A DNA stretch of 64,000 bases. Source: an uncultured Oscillospiraceae bacterium. Lineage in GTDB: Bacteria > Bacillota > Clostridia > Oscillospirales > Oscillospiraceae. Shown here piece by piece: positions 9,175 through 17,168 of this stretch (its first letter is position 1; each line of letters begins with the position of its first letter). The stretch is taken from positions 1 through 64,000 of the forward strand of contig CANQVO010000008.1 in NCBI GenBank assembly GCA_947627325.1, written 5' to 3'. The position numbers were made by a program, and so were the translations under genes. Below the pieces are notes generated by a model. It ran no database searches. It was given only the letters and a program-made list of their open reading frames with translations, and was not told where the DNA came from.

Positions 9175-10251
9175 ATGGCAGAACTTAGTTTACAGCATAT
9201 CGACAAGATATATGACAACAACGTTCAGGCGGTCTTCGACTTCAACCTGGACGTGAAGGACGGGGAACTGATTGTCCTGGTGGGCCCCTCCGGCTGCGGC
9301 AAGTCCACCACCCTCCGCATGGTGGCCGGCCTGGAGGACATCTCCAAGGGCCACCTGTTCCTGGACGGCAAGGACATCACACAGACCCCCGCCAAGGACC
9401 GGGACATGGCCATGGTCTTCCAGAACTACGCCCTGTACGGCCACATGACCATCTACGAGAACATGGCCTTCTCCCTGACCCTTCGCAAGGAGAACCCCAA
9501 TGTGATCCACAAGAAGGTCCTGGCCGCGGCGGAGATCCTGGGCCTGACCTCCCAGCTGAACAAGAAGCCCAACCAGCTCTCCGGCGGCCAGCGCCAGCGC
9601 GTGGCCATGGGCCGCTCTATCGTCCGCAGTCCCAAGGTCTTCCTCTTTGACGAGCCGCTGTCCAACCTGGACGCCAAGCTCCGCGGCGCCACCCGCCGGG
9701 AGATCCTGCTCCTCCACAAGAGACTGAAGGCCACCATGCTGTACGTCACCCACGACCAGACCGAGGCTCTGACCCTGGCCGACCGCATCGTGTGTATGTC
9801 CATGGGCTACGTCCAGCAGGTGGGCACCCCCCTGGAGTTGTACGACGCCCCGGCCAACATCTTCGTGGCCAGCTTCATCGGTCTGCCCCCCATGAACCTC
9901 TTTGACGCCAAGGTGGCCGGGGACGAGCTGATCCTGGAGGACGCGCAGAGCGTCCACGTGGCCCTCACCCCCGAGGAGAAGCAGACCCTCGCCGCCTACC
10001 AGGGCAAGACCATCGTCCTGGGCATCCGCCCCGAGAACATCGAGGAGGGCCCCGGCATCCCGATGACGGTGAGCAACAACGAGAACCTGGGCATGAACAC
10101 CCTGGTCTACGGCAACATCGGCGGCCCCGGCGGCCCCAAGGTCTGCGCCAAGCTGAAAGGCTGGGTGGGCCACACCTTCGGCGACCAGGTCCAGCTGACC
10201 ATCAAGCGCAAGCATCTCTTTGATAAAGAGACCACCAACGCCATTCGTTGA
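9175..10251 (+). CDS. ABC transporter ATPase 1 (MsmX/UgpC-like)
   Basis: 358 residues, the usual length for CUT1 ATPases. Walker A GPSGCGKST, signature LSGGQRQRVAMGRS, Walker B VFLFDEPLSNLDAKLRG and the switch His in YVTHDQTEA are intact. The C-terminal third is the TOBE/OB-type regulatory domain (GIRPENIEEG). It energises sugar import with permeases such as those at 3622 and 4710. The operon encodes a second complete ATPase at 11453, so the two may work as a heterodimer or serve different permeases. Confidence 0.93.
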   Translation: MAELSLQHIDKIYDNNVQAVFDFNLDVKDGELIVLVGPSGCGKSTTLRMVAGLEDISKGHLFLDGKDITQTPAKDRDMAMVFQNYALYGHMTIYENMAFSLTLRKENPNVIHKKVLAAAEILGLTSQLNKKPNQLSGGQRQRVAMGRSIVRSPKVFLFDEPLSNLDAKLRGATRREILLLHKRLKATMLYVTHDQTEALTLADRIVCMSMGYVQQVGTPLELYDAPANIFVASFIGLPPMNLFDAKVAGDELILEDAQSVHVALTPEEKQTLAAYQGKTIVLGIRPENIEEGPGIPMTVSNNENLGMNTLVYGNIGGPGGPKVCAKLKGWVGHTFGDQVQLTIKRKHLFDKETTNAIR

Positions 10252-10263
10252 GGAGGTGAGACG

Positions 10264-10830
10264 ATGGAAACCAAAAAGATGTCCTTTGGCGCGAGAGTCA
10301 AAGAGTCCTGCCGCAAGTTCATTGTCTCGCTCAAGCACAAGCCCCACATGATCCCCATGGCCATGCTGGCCTTCACCTTTCTCTTTTACTCGCTTAACCT
10401 GACCCACGTCTCCAACGCCACCGCGGCCATCAACAAGTTCCCCATGGGCCTGTGCGGTTTCGTCACCATGCTGTTCTCCATCCTGTCCCTGGTTTGCTTC
10501 ATGAACGCCTTCCCCCACCGCAAGCCGGTGAACAAGCTGATGCTGACGCTGATGGTGCTGATGGTGGTGGCGATCTTCGCCTCCGATGTGATCTACACCC
10601 TGACCCTCATCGGGACGGTCACCGGCCCCAACCCCATCAAGGTCAACAAGGACCAGGTGGACATCATGAACAAGGTCCTCCAGGACCTGTGGGTCCACGG
10701 GATCCTGCTCCTGGTCTCCATGGCGATCATCGCCCTGCTGCCCGTCTACTCCAAGTTGCTGCGGAAGATCAACACCAGCATCGAGGTGGAGGCCGGCAAG
10801 GAGATGGCCAGCCTGGACGTCGCCGAGTAA
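10264..10830 (+). CDS. Four-helix membrane protein of unknown function (module 2, first)
   Basis: 188 residues. A basic N-terminus of about 35 residues is followed by four hydrophobic segments (about 37-55, 61-84, 96-118 and 142-164) and an acidic C-terminal tail. A GGAGGTGA site precedes the ATG. No recognised family. It ends one base before the next gene, the tightest spacing in the operon, suggesting that the two products are made in equal amounts. Confidence 0.7.
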   Translation: METKKMSFGARVKESCRKFIVSLKHKPHMIPMAMLAFTFLFYSLNLTHVSNATAAINKFPMGLCGFVTMLFSILSLVCFMNAFPHRKPVNKLMLTLMVLMVVAIFASDVIYTLTLIGTVTGPNPIKVNKDQVDIMNKVLQDLWVHGILLLVSMAIIALLPVYSKLLRKINTSIEVEAGKEMASLDVAE

Positions 10831-10831
10831 G

Positions 10832-11449
10832 ATGGCCAAGAGCCCAAAACCCAGCAATCGGGGCGGCAAGGACCCCACCGCCGACCTCTATAAGCTGAAG
10901 ACCCGGGCGGTGGACGACCTGGTGACCGCCGACGAGAGCAACTCGCCCAAGGTCTCCCGGGCGGAGATGGCCCGCTACGGCGGCCGCAGTAAGAGCCGTA
11001 TCCCCAGCTGGCTCAAGGTGGCCTTCATCAAGTGGTGGTTCCCCGGCGCGGTGTTCTTCTTCATCGGAAACGGGATCCCCCACCTGCGGGAGAACGGCGA
11101 GAACCTGATCGTGATCCTGGGCATCGTGCTGGGCATGGTCACCGACCTGCTCACCGACAACATGATCCGCTTCATCGCCCCCACCGACGGCGAATATGAC
11201 CAGTTCCTCATGTTTGCCAAGAAACGCTATATCACCTTTGTTCTGAACATCCTCTACGCCCTGGTGCTGTGCTTCGCCGTCCTGGTGGGGTGCTACACGG
11301 CGGCCACCTGGCTCTTCCCGGGGCTTCCCCCGGAGCCCATCACCTTTGGCCTGTTCTACATGGCCTGTGATATGTTGCTGTTGGGCGTCAAATATCTCAT
11401 CCAAAAAACGATTCGTGGTTCCAAAAACAAGAATGTGCAGGAGGGTTAA
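10832..11449 (+). CDS. Membrane protein of unknown function with long basic N-terminal arm (module 2, second)
   Basis: 205 residues. The first 65 or so are hydrophilic, rich in Lys, Arg, Ser and Asp; then come about four hydrophobic segments (around 71-86, 93-112, 132-157 and 169-186) and a basic end. No recognised family. The stop lies three bases before the second ATPase start. It occupies the same place relative to ATPase 2 as the protein at 8656 does to ATPase 1. Confidence 0.7.
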   Translation: MAKSPKPSNRGGKDPTADLYKLKTRAVDDLVTADESNSPKVSRAEMARYGGRSKSRIPSWLKVAFIKWWFPGAVFFFIGNGIPHLRENGENLIVILGIVLGMVTDLLTDNMIRFIAPTDGEYDQFLMFAKKRYITFVLNILYALVLCFAVLVGCYTAATWLFPGLPPEPITFGLFYMACDMLLLGVKYLIQKTIRGSKNKNVQEG

Positions 11450-11452
11450 GTC

Positions 11453-12532
11453 ATGTCCACAATGGAGCTGAAAAATGTAAATAAGATTTACCCAAATGGT
11501 TACCACGCGGTTCATGATTTCAACCTTACCATTGAACAAGGCGAGTTCATCGTCTTCGTGGGACCGTCCGGCTGTGGTAAATCCACCACCCTGCGGATGA
11601 TCGCCGGCCTGGAGGACATCTCCAGCGGTGACTTCAACATCAACGGGAAGCGGGCCAACGAGCTGGGTCCCCGGGAGCGGGAGGTGGCCATGGTCTTCCA
11701 GAGCTACGCCCTCTACCCCAACATGACCGTGTTTGATAACATCGGCTTCGGCCTGTCCCTCCAGGGCGTGGATGACGACGTCATCGAGGAGCGGGTGAAC
11801 AAGACCGCCAAGATCCTGGGCCTGACCGACTACCTGGACCGCTTCCCCCGGGCGCTGTCCGGCGGCCAGCGCCAGCGTGTGGCCATCGGCCGGTCCATCA
11901 TCCGCAAGGTGGGCATCTTCCTGATGGATGAGCCCCTGTCCAACCTGGACGCCAAACAGCGCGTGACCATGCGCGCGGAGATCGCCCAGATCCACCGGGA
12001 GGCCGGCGCCACCACCATCTACGTCACCCACGACCAGACCGAGGCCATGACTCTGGCCGACCGGATCGTGGTCATGAAGGACGGCTACGTCCAGCAGGTG
12101 GGCACCCCCAAGGAGCTCTATTTCGACCCCGTGAACGTCTTCGTGGCCGGGTTCATCGGCGAGCCGCCTATGAACTTCGTCCGCGGCGAGGTGAAGGGCG
12201 GCAAGTTCGCCCTGGGCGACAACGTGCTGGACCTGGCCCCGGTGCTGGGCGGCAAGCTGGCCCAGTATGAGGGCAAGCGCATCGTCTTCGGCTTCCGGCC
12301 GGAGTCCATCGAGCTGGGCGAGCAGGCGGAGTCTTACCACATCAGCTCCACCGTGGAGCTGACCGAGATGCTGGGCGACAACACCAACGTCTACATCGTC
12401 ACCGGCACCGAGCGCGCCATCCTGAAGGTGGATCCCCACGACACCCCCGCCCTGGACAGCAAGCTCACCTTCTCCATCCCCCACAAGAGCGTCTACCTGT
12501 TTGACGACGCCACCGAGATGGTCATCAAGTAA
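11453..12532 (+). CDS. ABC transporter ATPase 2 (MsmX/UgpC-like)
   Basis: 359 residues with intact Walker A (GPSGCGKST), signature (LSGGQRQRVAIGRS), Walker B (IFLMDEPLSNLDAKQR), H-loop (YVTHDQTEA) and C-terminal TOBE-type domain (GFRPESIELG). Clearly paralogous to ATPase 1 but diverged along its length. Starts three bases after the preceding membrane-protein gene and is the last gene of the operon before a strong terminator. Confidence 0.93.
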   Translation: MSTMELKNVNKIYPNGYHAVHDFNLTIEQGEFIVFVGPSGCGKSTTLRMIAGLEDISSGDFNINGKRANELGPREREVAMVFQSYALYPNMTVFDNIGFGLSLQGVDDDVIEERVNKTAKILGLTDYLDRFPRALSGGQRQRVAIGRSIIRKVGIFLMDEPLSNLDAKQRVTMRAEIAQIHREAGATTIYVTHDQTEAMTLADRIVVMKDGYVQQVGTPKELYFDPVNVFVAGFIGEPPMNFVRGEVKGGKFALGDNVLDLAPVLGGKLAQYEGKRIVFGFRPESIELGEQAESYHISSTVELTEMLGDNTNVYIVTGTERAILKVDPHDTPALDSKLTFSIPHKSVYLFDDATEMVIK

Positions 12533-12552
12533 GGGAGAACACCATGCCGCAA

Positions 12553-12587
12553 AAGCCCCGGAGGGCGAAAGCCTCCGGGGCTTTTTT
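12553..12587 (+). terminator. Rho-independent terminator of the transporter operon
   Basis: AGCCCCGGAGG / CCTCCGGGGCT stem around a GCGAAAG loop followed by six T residues, about 20 bases after ATPase 2. Confidence 0.9.
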
Positions 12588-12892
12588 GCTGACAGACCGG
12601 GTGCTCGACGGAACGGCTTTTTGTGAGACGGGCCGTGGTTTTGGTAAATCGGCTTTTTATGCGTTTGACTGGCCCGGGGCGTTTGCCGACCGGGCCTTTT
12701 TTGCGCGTCTAACGAACCTGGGCTATTTTGCCGACCGGGGCTTTTTTGCGCGTCTAACGAACCAGGGGTGCTTGCGACCGGGGCTTTTTTGTGCCCCTAA
12801 CGGGCCGGGGTTTGGGGAAAAATCGGATATGTTTGGAGCGGGGTCGGGGGACGGGGGGCGGGGCGAAAAAACGGCGGGATCCCCCACTTTTT
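12588..12892. repeat. Gene-free stretch with tandem terminator-tail-like repeats
   Basis: No convincing gene. Two 34-base near-identical copies start at GCCGAC (12685 and 12730, period 45), each containing GACCGGGSCTTTTTTGCGCGTCTAACGAACC; a third degenerate copy has its GACC at 12776. A weaker relative (ACGGCTTTTTGTGAGACGGGCC) lies just upstream. Each unit repeats the GGGGCTTTTTTG tail of the real terminator at 12572-12587. An open reading frame through it carries no ribosome site and merely translates the repeats. Confidence 0.6.
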
Positions 12893-12940
12893 TATGGACT
12901 TATGGGGGCGGACATGGTATCATAGAGATATGGACAAAAA
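12893..12940 (+). promoter_or_regulatory. Promoter and operator motif before the isomerase-AraC operon
   Basis: -35-like TGGACT (12895-12900), 17 bases, -10 TATCAT (12918-12923). The 12-base ATATGGACAAAA at 12928-12939 is the exact reverse complement of the repeated core upstream of the transporter operon, and TATGGAC also occurs over the -35 (12893-12899). Its position around the start of transcription suggests autoregulation by the AraC protein encoded in this operon. Confidence 0.55.
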
Positions 12941-12967
12941 GGATATTTTTTGAAAGGAGGCCGACCT

Positions 12968-13813
12968 ATGCTTCAGATCGGACTGCGGCTCCACGACGGG
13001 GAAAAACTGCCCCTGGAGGAACTGCTCCCCCTGGTGCGGCAAAAGGGCTTTTCCTGCGTCCACATGGCCCTGGGCAAATCCCTCAAGGAGGTGCCCAACA
13101 CCCCCTCCGCCCTGACCCCGGGCTACGCCGGCTACCTCAAGCGCCTCTTTTGGGACAACGGGCTGGACATCGCCGTGCTGGGCAACTACCTGAACCTGGC
13201 CCACCCCGACCCCGCCGCCCTGGCGGGGATCCAGGAGAAGTACTACGCCCACATCCGCTTCGCCGCCCTGCTGGGCTGCGGCATGGTGGGCACCGAGACG
13301 GGAGCCCCCAACCCGGAGTACAAGTTCTGCCCCGAGTGCCGGAGCGACGCGGCCTTGTCCACCTTCATCAAGAACCTGAAGCCGGTGGTCCGCTGCGCCG
13401 AGAGCTACGGCGTGACGGTGGCCATCGAGCCGGTGGTCAAGCACATCGTCTGGAACCCCAAGCGGTGCCGCCAGGTGCTGGACGAGATCGGCAGCCACAA
13501 CCTCCAGGTGCTCTTTGACCCGGTGAACCTGCTGAGCCTGGAGAACATGGACCGGGCGGACGAGGTGATCGCGGAGGCCATCGAGCTGCTGGGCAAGGAC
13601 GTCGCCATGCTCCACCTGAAGGACTTCCTCCCCGAGGACGCGGGGGGCCAGCTGAAGGCCGCCGCCCCCGGCACCGGCGGGATGGACTACCGCCGGGTGA
13701 TGGCCTTTGTGAAGGCGGAGAAGCCCTTCCTCTACGCCACGCTGGAGAACACCAGCCCGGACAACGCCCAGTCCTGCCGGGAGGCCATGCAGCGGCTCTA
13801 CGACGAGGCGTGA
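12968..13813 (+). CDS. Sugar-phosphate isomerase/epimerase-type TIM-barrel protein
   Basis: 281 residues of the xylose-isomerase-like (AP-endonuclease-2) TIM-barrel superfamily. Metal-ligand-type acidic and His residues occur in the expected strand ends: GTETGAP, VAIEPVVKH, VLFDPVNL, MLHLKDF and ATLENTSP. The start follows AAAGGAGG. Such proteins isomerise or epimerise ketoses and uronates. In this locus, which lacks a recognisable uronate isomerase, it is a candidate for an uronate/ketouronate step, but the substrate cannot be read from the sequence. Three bases separate it from the regulator. Confidence 0.8.
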   Translation: MLQIGLRLHDGEKLPLEELLPLVRQKGFSCVHMALGKSLKEVPNTPSALTPGYAGYLKRLFWDNGLDIAVLGNYLNLAHPDPAALAGIQEKYYAHIRFAALLGCGMVGTETGAPNPEYKFCPECRSDAALSTFIKNLKPVVRCAESYGVTVAIEPVVKHIVWNPKRCRQVLDEIGSHNLQVLFDPVNLLSLENMDRADEVIAEAIELLGKDVAMLHLKDFLPEDAGGQLKAAAPGTGGMDYRRVMAFVKAEKPFLYATLENTSPDNAQSCREAMQRLYDEA

Positions 13814-13816
13814 GGG

Positions 13817-14572
13817 ATGAACACCATCCTCTTTGTAGGGGAACACGCCCGGGCTCTGGACGCGCGCCGGCACAGCCATGACCACTGGGAGCTGATCTAC
13901 TGCGTCAACGGCGAGGGGGCCTACCGCATGGAGAGCGGCGGCACCATCGCCTACCGCGCCGGGCAGGCGGTGGCCATCCCCCCCGCCGCCGTCCACATGA
14001 ACACCGGCGGCAAGGGCCTGAGCAACATCCACCTGACCATGGACCCCTCCGCCTTCCCCTTCAAGCACCCCTTCCGGGTGGACGACGACCCCGAGGGCCA
14101 CATGGGCATGGCCTTCCTCCAGGCCCAGCACTACTACCGCTCGGAACTCAAGCGCCAGGAGCTGATCCTCTCCGCCCTGGGGGGGCTCATCGGCAGTTTT
14201 ATGATCGTCTTTCGGGACAGCCGGGAGTTCTCCGGGGTGGTGGAGCGCATCCGCTCGGCCATCCTGCGGAACTTCTCCAACCCCGCCTTTGAGCTGGACC
14301 AGGAGATCCGCAAGATGCCCTTCAACTACGACTACCTCCGCAAGCTGTTCCAAAAGGAGATGGGCCAGACCCCCCTGAAGTACATGATCGACCTGCGGAT
14401 GCAAAAGGCCAAGACCATGCTGGCCGCCGCCTGGACGGGGGAGTATTCGGTGGCGGAGGTGGCGGAGAGCTGCGGTTTCTCCGACGCGCTGTACTTCTCC
14501 CGGGTCTTCAAAAAGTACTACGGCTGCTCCCCCTCCGAGTTCGTCAAGCGCCGCCGGGAGGAGGAACGGTGA
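13817..14572 (+). CDS. AraC-family transcriptional regulator with N-terminal cupin
   Basis: 251 residues. The first 90 form a cupin-type sensing domain (RRHSHDHWELIYCVNGEGAY and PPAAVHMN), then a linker and a C-terminal double helix-turn-helix of about 100 residues ending in the AraC signature (VAEVAESCGFSDALYFSRVFKKYYGCSPSEF). Proteins of this type activate sugar-use genes by binding tandem half-sites next to the -35. The tandem repeats at 2823-2858 and the copy at 12928-12939 are obvious candidate targets, and the second lies at its own promoter. Confidence 0.9.
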   Translation: MNTILFVGEHARALDARRHSHDHWELIYCVNGEGAYRMESGGTIAYRAGQAVAIPPAAVHMNTGGKGLSNIHLTMDPSAFPFKHPFRVDDDPEGHMGMAFLQAQHYYRSELKRQELILSALGGLIGSFMIVFRDSREFSGVVERIRSAILRNFSNPAFELDQEIRKMPFNYDYLRKLFQKEMGQTPLKYMIDLRMQKAKTMLAAAWTGEYSVAEVAESCGFSDALYFSRVFKKYYGCSPSEFVKRRREEER

Positions 14573-14636
14573 CCCGACATCCGTATTGTGCATAACGGGT
14601 GCCGTTTGTGACATGGGATTATGCAAATTATTAAAC

Positions 14637-14695
14637 TATAATTGTTTTTAGCTGTAAAAATATGTTCAAATGCCACAAACTTCCCTGTTGTGGCA
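14637..14695 (+). promoter_or_regulatory. Promoter -10 and palindromic operator before kduI
   Basis: TATAAT at 14637-14642 in an AT-rich patch, then TGCCACAA (14671-14678), nine bases, TTGTGGCA (14688-14695), a perfect dyad in the leader of kduI. There is no T tract after it. A repressor operator (LacI/GntR-like position) is more likely than a terminator. It differs from the TTTTGTCCATAT motif. Confidence 0.5.
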
Positions 14696-14723
14696 ATTTC
14701 CACTGTGTAAAGGAGGACGTATC

Positions 14724-15572
14724 ATGAGCATCGACATCCGCTATTCCACCAGCCCCCAGGACGTGAAGCGCTACACCACCGAGGAGCTCCGCCGGGAGTT
14801 CCTCATTGAGAACCTCTACCAGCCCGACCAGGTGGTGGCCGTCTACTCCCACGTGGACCGCATGGTCACCCTGGGCTGTATGCCGGTGAAGGAGAGCGTG
14901 TCCATCGACAAGGGGATGGACGTGTGGCACACCTTTGGGGTGAACTACCTGCTGGAGCGCCGGGAGATCGGCATCTTCAACATCGGCGGCGACGGCACCA
15001 TCACCGTGGACGGCAAGGTTTACGACCTGGGCTACAAGGACTGCCTGTACATCACCATGGGGGCCAAGGAGGTCTACTTCGCCAGCAAGGACGCGGCCAA
15101 GCCCGCCAAGTTCTACATGGTCTCCGCCCCCGCCCACTGCTCTTACGAGACTCGCCTCATCAAGATCGCCGACGCCGCCAAGCGCCCCCTGGGCGCCATG
15201 GAGACGGCCAACAAGCGCACCATCAACCAGTTCATCCACCCCGACGTGCTCAAGACCTGCCAGCTGTCCATGGGCATGACGGTGCTGGAGCCGGGCAGCG
15301 TGTGGAACACCATGCCCGCCCACACCCACGAGCGGCGGATGGAGATCTATATGTACTTCGAGGTGCCCGAGGACAACGTGGTCTTTCACATGATGGGCCA
15401 GGGCCAGGAGACCCGCCACATCGTCATGCAGAACGAGCAGGCGGTCATCAGCCCCTCCTGGTCCATCCACGCCGGCGGCGGCACCAGCAACTACACTTTC
15501 ATCTGGGCCATGGGCGGGGAGAACCAGGCCTTTGACGACATGGACACCATCCCCACCACTGAATTGCGCTGA
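14724..15572 (+). CDS. kduI: 5-keto-4-deoxyuronate isomerase
   Basis: 282 residues against 278 in E. coli. Converts 4-deoxy-L-threo-5-hexosulose uronate, the product of unsaturated galacturonide hydrolysis, to 3-deoxy-D-glycero-2,5-hexodiulosonate. The cupin zinc site is visible as PAHTHERRMEIYMYF followed by a later His (SIHAGGGTSNY). The ATG at 14724 has AAAGGAGGACG just upstream. Next in the pathway is KduD at 18357, and GH105 at 17165 supplies the substrate. Confidence 0.97.
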   Translation: MSIDIRYSTSPQDVKRYTTEELRREFLIENLYQPDQVVAVYSHVDRMVTLGCMPVKESVSIDKGMDVWHTFGVNYLLERREIGIFNIGGDGTITVDGKVYDLGYKDCLYITMGAKEVYFASKDAAKPAKFYMVSAPAHCSYETRLIKIADAAKRPLGAMETANKRTINQFIHPDVLKTCQLSMGMTVLEPGSVWNTMPAHTHERRMEIYMYFEVPEDNVVFHMMGQGQETRHIVMQNEQAVISPSWSIHAGGGTSNYTFIWAMGGENQAFDDMDTIPTTELR

Positions 15573-15626
15573 GCGGGCCGTTTCCCACTGCGCGTGAAAA
15601 AATCCGAAATGAGGGGGACGACCCAC

Positions 15627-17168
15627 ATGAACTTTCAGCTTTTGACCGTGACCTCCGTCTCCGCCTGCTTTGAGCTGGAGAACCAAGCGCCCTACTACGC
15701 CCCCCAGGTCTTTGACGTGACCTTGAACGGCCAGCCGGCGCTCCAGGGCGTGAAGACCAACGTCTTCTCCCTGTTCCACCTCAAGCCGGACACGGAATAC
15801 GAGGTGGAGGCGGGCGGTGCCAGGCTGACCTTCCGCACCCTGTCCGAGACCGGCTGTCTCACCGTCCGGGACTTCGGCGCCCGGGGCGACGGGACCACCG
15901 ACGACACCGACGCCATCCAGTGCGCCATCAACGTCTGCCCCGCCGGGGGGCGGGTGTATGTGCCCAAGGGGACCTACCTGGTCCGGCCCCTGGTGCTCAA
16001 GTCCGATCTGACCCTGGAGCTGGACGAGGGGGCGGTGCTGTTGGCCGACCCGGTGGAGGAGCACTTCCCCCTGCTGCCCGGGGAGCCCCAGGACGTGGTG
16101 ACCGGGGAGAACATCCAGGTCAACTCCTGGGAGGGGGACCCCTTCCTGGGCCGCCAGAGCTTTATCAGCGCCTACTACGCCCACAACATCACCATCGTGG
16201 GCCGGGGCGCCATCGACGGCAACGCCTCCCACGAGACCTGGTGGAAGGACGTGAAGGAGCGCACCATCGCCCGGCCCAAACTGGTCTTCTTCAACCAGTG
16301 CGACCACGTGCTGTTCCACGGCATCGTGGGCCGCAAGTCCCCCGCCTGGCACTTCCACCCCTTCTTCAGCCGGGACGTGGGCTTTTACGACATCGCCGTG
16401 GAGGCCCCCGCCAACTCCCCCAACACCGACGGCACCGACCCGGAGAGCTGTGACGACGTGCGCTACATCGGCGTGCGCTTCTCCGTGGGGGACGACGCCA
16501 TCGCCATCAAGTCCGGCAAGATGTACATGGGCATGAAGTACAAGACCCCCGCCACCCGCCACGTCATCCGCAACTGCCTGATGGAGTACGCCCACGGGGC
16601 GGTGGTGCTGGGCAGCGAGATCGCCGGGGGGATCCGGGACCTGACCGTCAGCCAGTGCTACTTCCTCCACACCGACCGGGGCCTGCGGATCAAGACCCGC
16701 CGGGGCCGGGGGGAGCAGTGCGTGGTGGACGACGTGGAGTTCTCCAACATCGTCATGGACAACGTCAAGTGCCCCATCGTCATCAACGCCTACTACTTCT
16801 GCGACCCCGACGGCATGACCGAGTACGTCCGCACCAAGGAGGCCCTCCCGGTGGACGAGCGGACGCCCCGCCTGGGCTCCTTCACCTTCCGGGACATGAC
16901 CTGCACCGACAGCGAGTGGGCCGCCTCCTACTGCTACGGCCTGCCCGAGATGCCCATCGAGAGCATCACCATCCAAAACGTCTCCATCACCATCAAGCCC
17001 GACGCCGGCGCCGGACAGGTGGCCATGATGGAGGGCGTGGACGAGATCGGCAAGCTGGGCTTCTTCTTCAACTGCGTCAAGAAGGTCACCCTGAAAAACG
17101 TGAGCCTCACCGGTCAGGAAGGGGACCGGATCGTGGCCGCCAATGTGGAGGAGGTCATTGACGAATGA
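15627..17168 (+). CDS. Polygalacturonase, glycoside hydrolase family 28
   Basis: 513 residues. A short beta-sandwich-like N-terminus (1-80) precedes a right-handed beta-helix opening with VRDFGARGDGTTDDT. GH28 signatures are in order: NTDGTDPESC, VGDDAIAIKSG, AHGAVVLGSE and RIKT, giving the three catalytic Asp residues and the Lys. No signal peptide is present, so it probably acts in the cytoplasm, releasing galacturonate from imported oligomers. The ATG at 15627 is preferred (GAGGGGG upstream) over two in-frame upstream starts. Overlaps the next gene by ATGA. Confidence 0.93.
   Translation: MNFQLLTVTSVSACFELENQAPYYAPQVFDVTLNGQPALQGVKTNVFSLFHLKPDTEYEVEAGGARLTFRTLSETGCLTVRDFGARGDGTTDDTDAIQCAINVCPAGGRVYVPKGTYLVRPLVLKSDLTLELDEGAVLLADPVEEHFPLLPGEPQDVVTGENIQVNSWEGDPFLGRQSFISAYYAHNITIVGRGAIDGNASHETWWKDVKERTIARPKLVFFNQCDHVLFHGIVGRKSPAWHFHPFFSRDVGFYDIAVEAPANSPNTDGTDPESCDDVRYIGVRFSVGDDAIAIKSGKMYMGMKYKTPATRHVIRNCLMEYAHGAVVLGSEIAGGIRDLTVSQCYFLHTDRGLRIKTRRGRGEQCVVDDVEFSNIVMDNVKCPIVINAYYFCDPDGMTEYVRTKEALPVDERTPRLGSFTFRDMTCTDSEWAASYCYGLPEMPIESITIQNVSITIKPDAGAGQVAMMEGVDEIGKLGFFFNCVKKVTLKNVSLTGQEGDRIVAANVEEVIDE

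Noticed and set aside
9190..12484. Long antisense frames (562 and 571 codons) across the two ATPase regions
   Set aside because: Same codon-bias effect; the plus strand carries full ABC ATPase motifs and ribosome sites.
12685..12800. Tandem repeats as a CRISPR array
   Set aside because: Only two good copies, 45-base period, spacers of about 11 bases and no cas genes nearby.
12544..13518. A 324-codon frame through the repeat region into the isomerase gene
   Set aside because: It begins inside a terminator, translates tandem repeats, then runs out of frame through a clear TIM-barrel gene.
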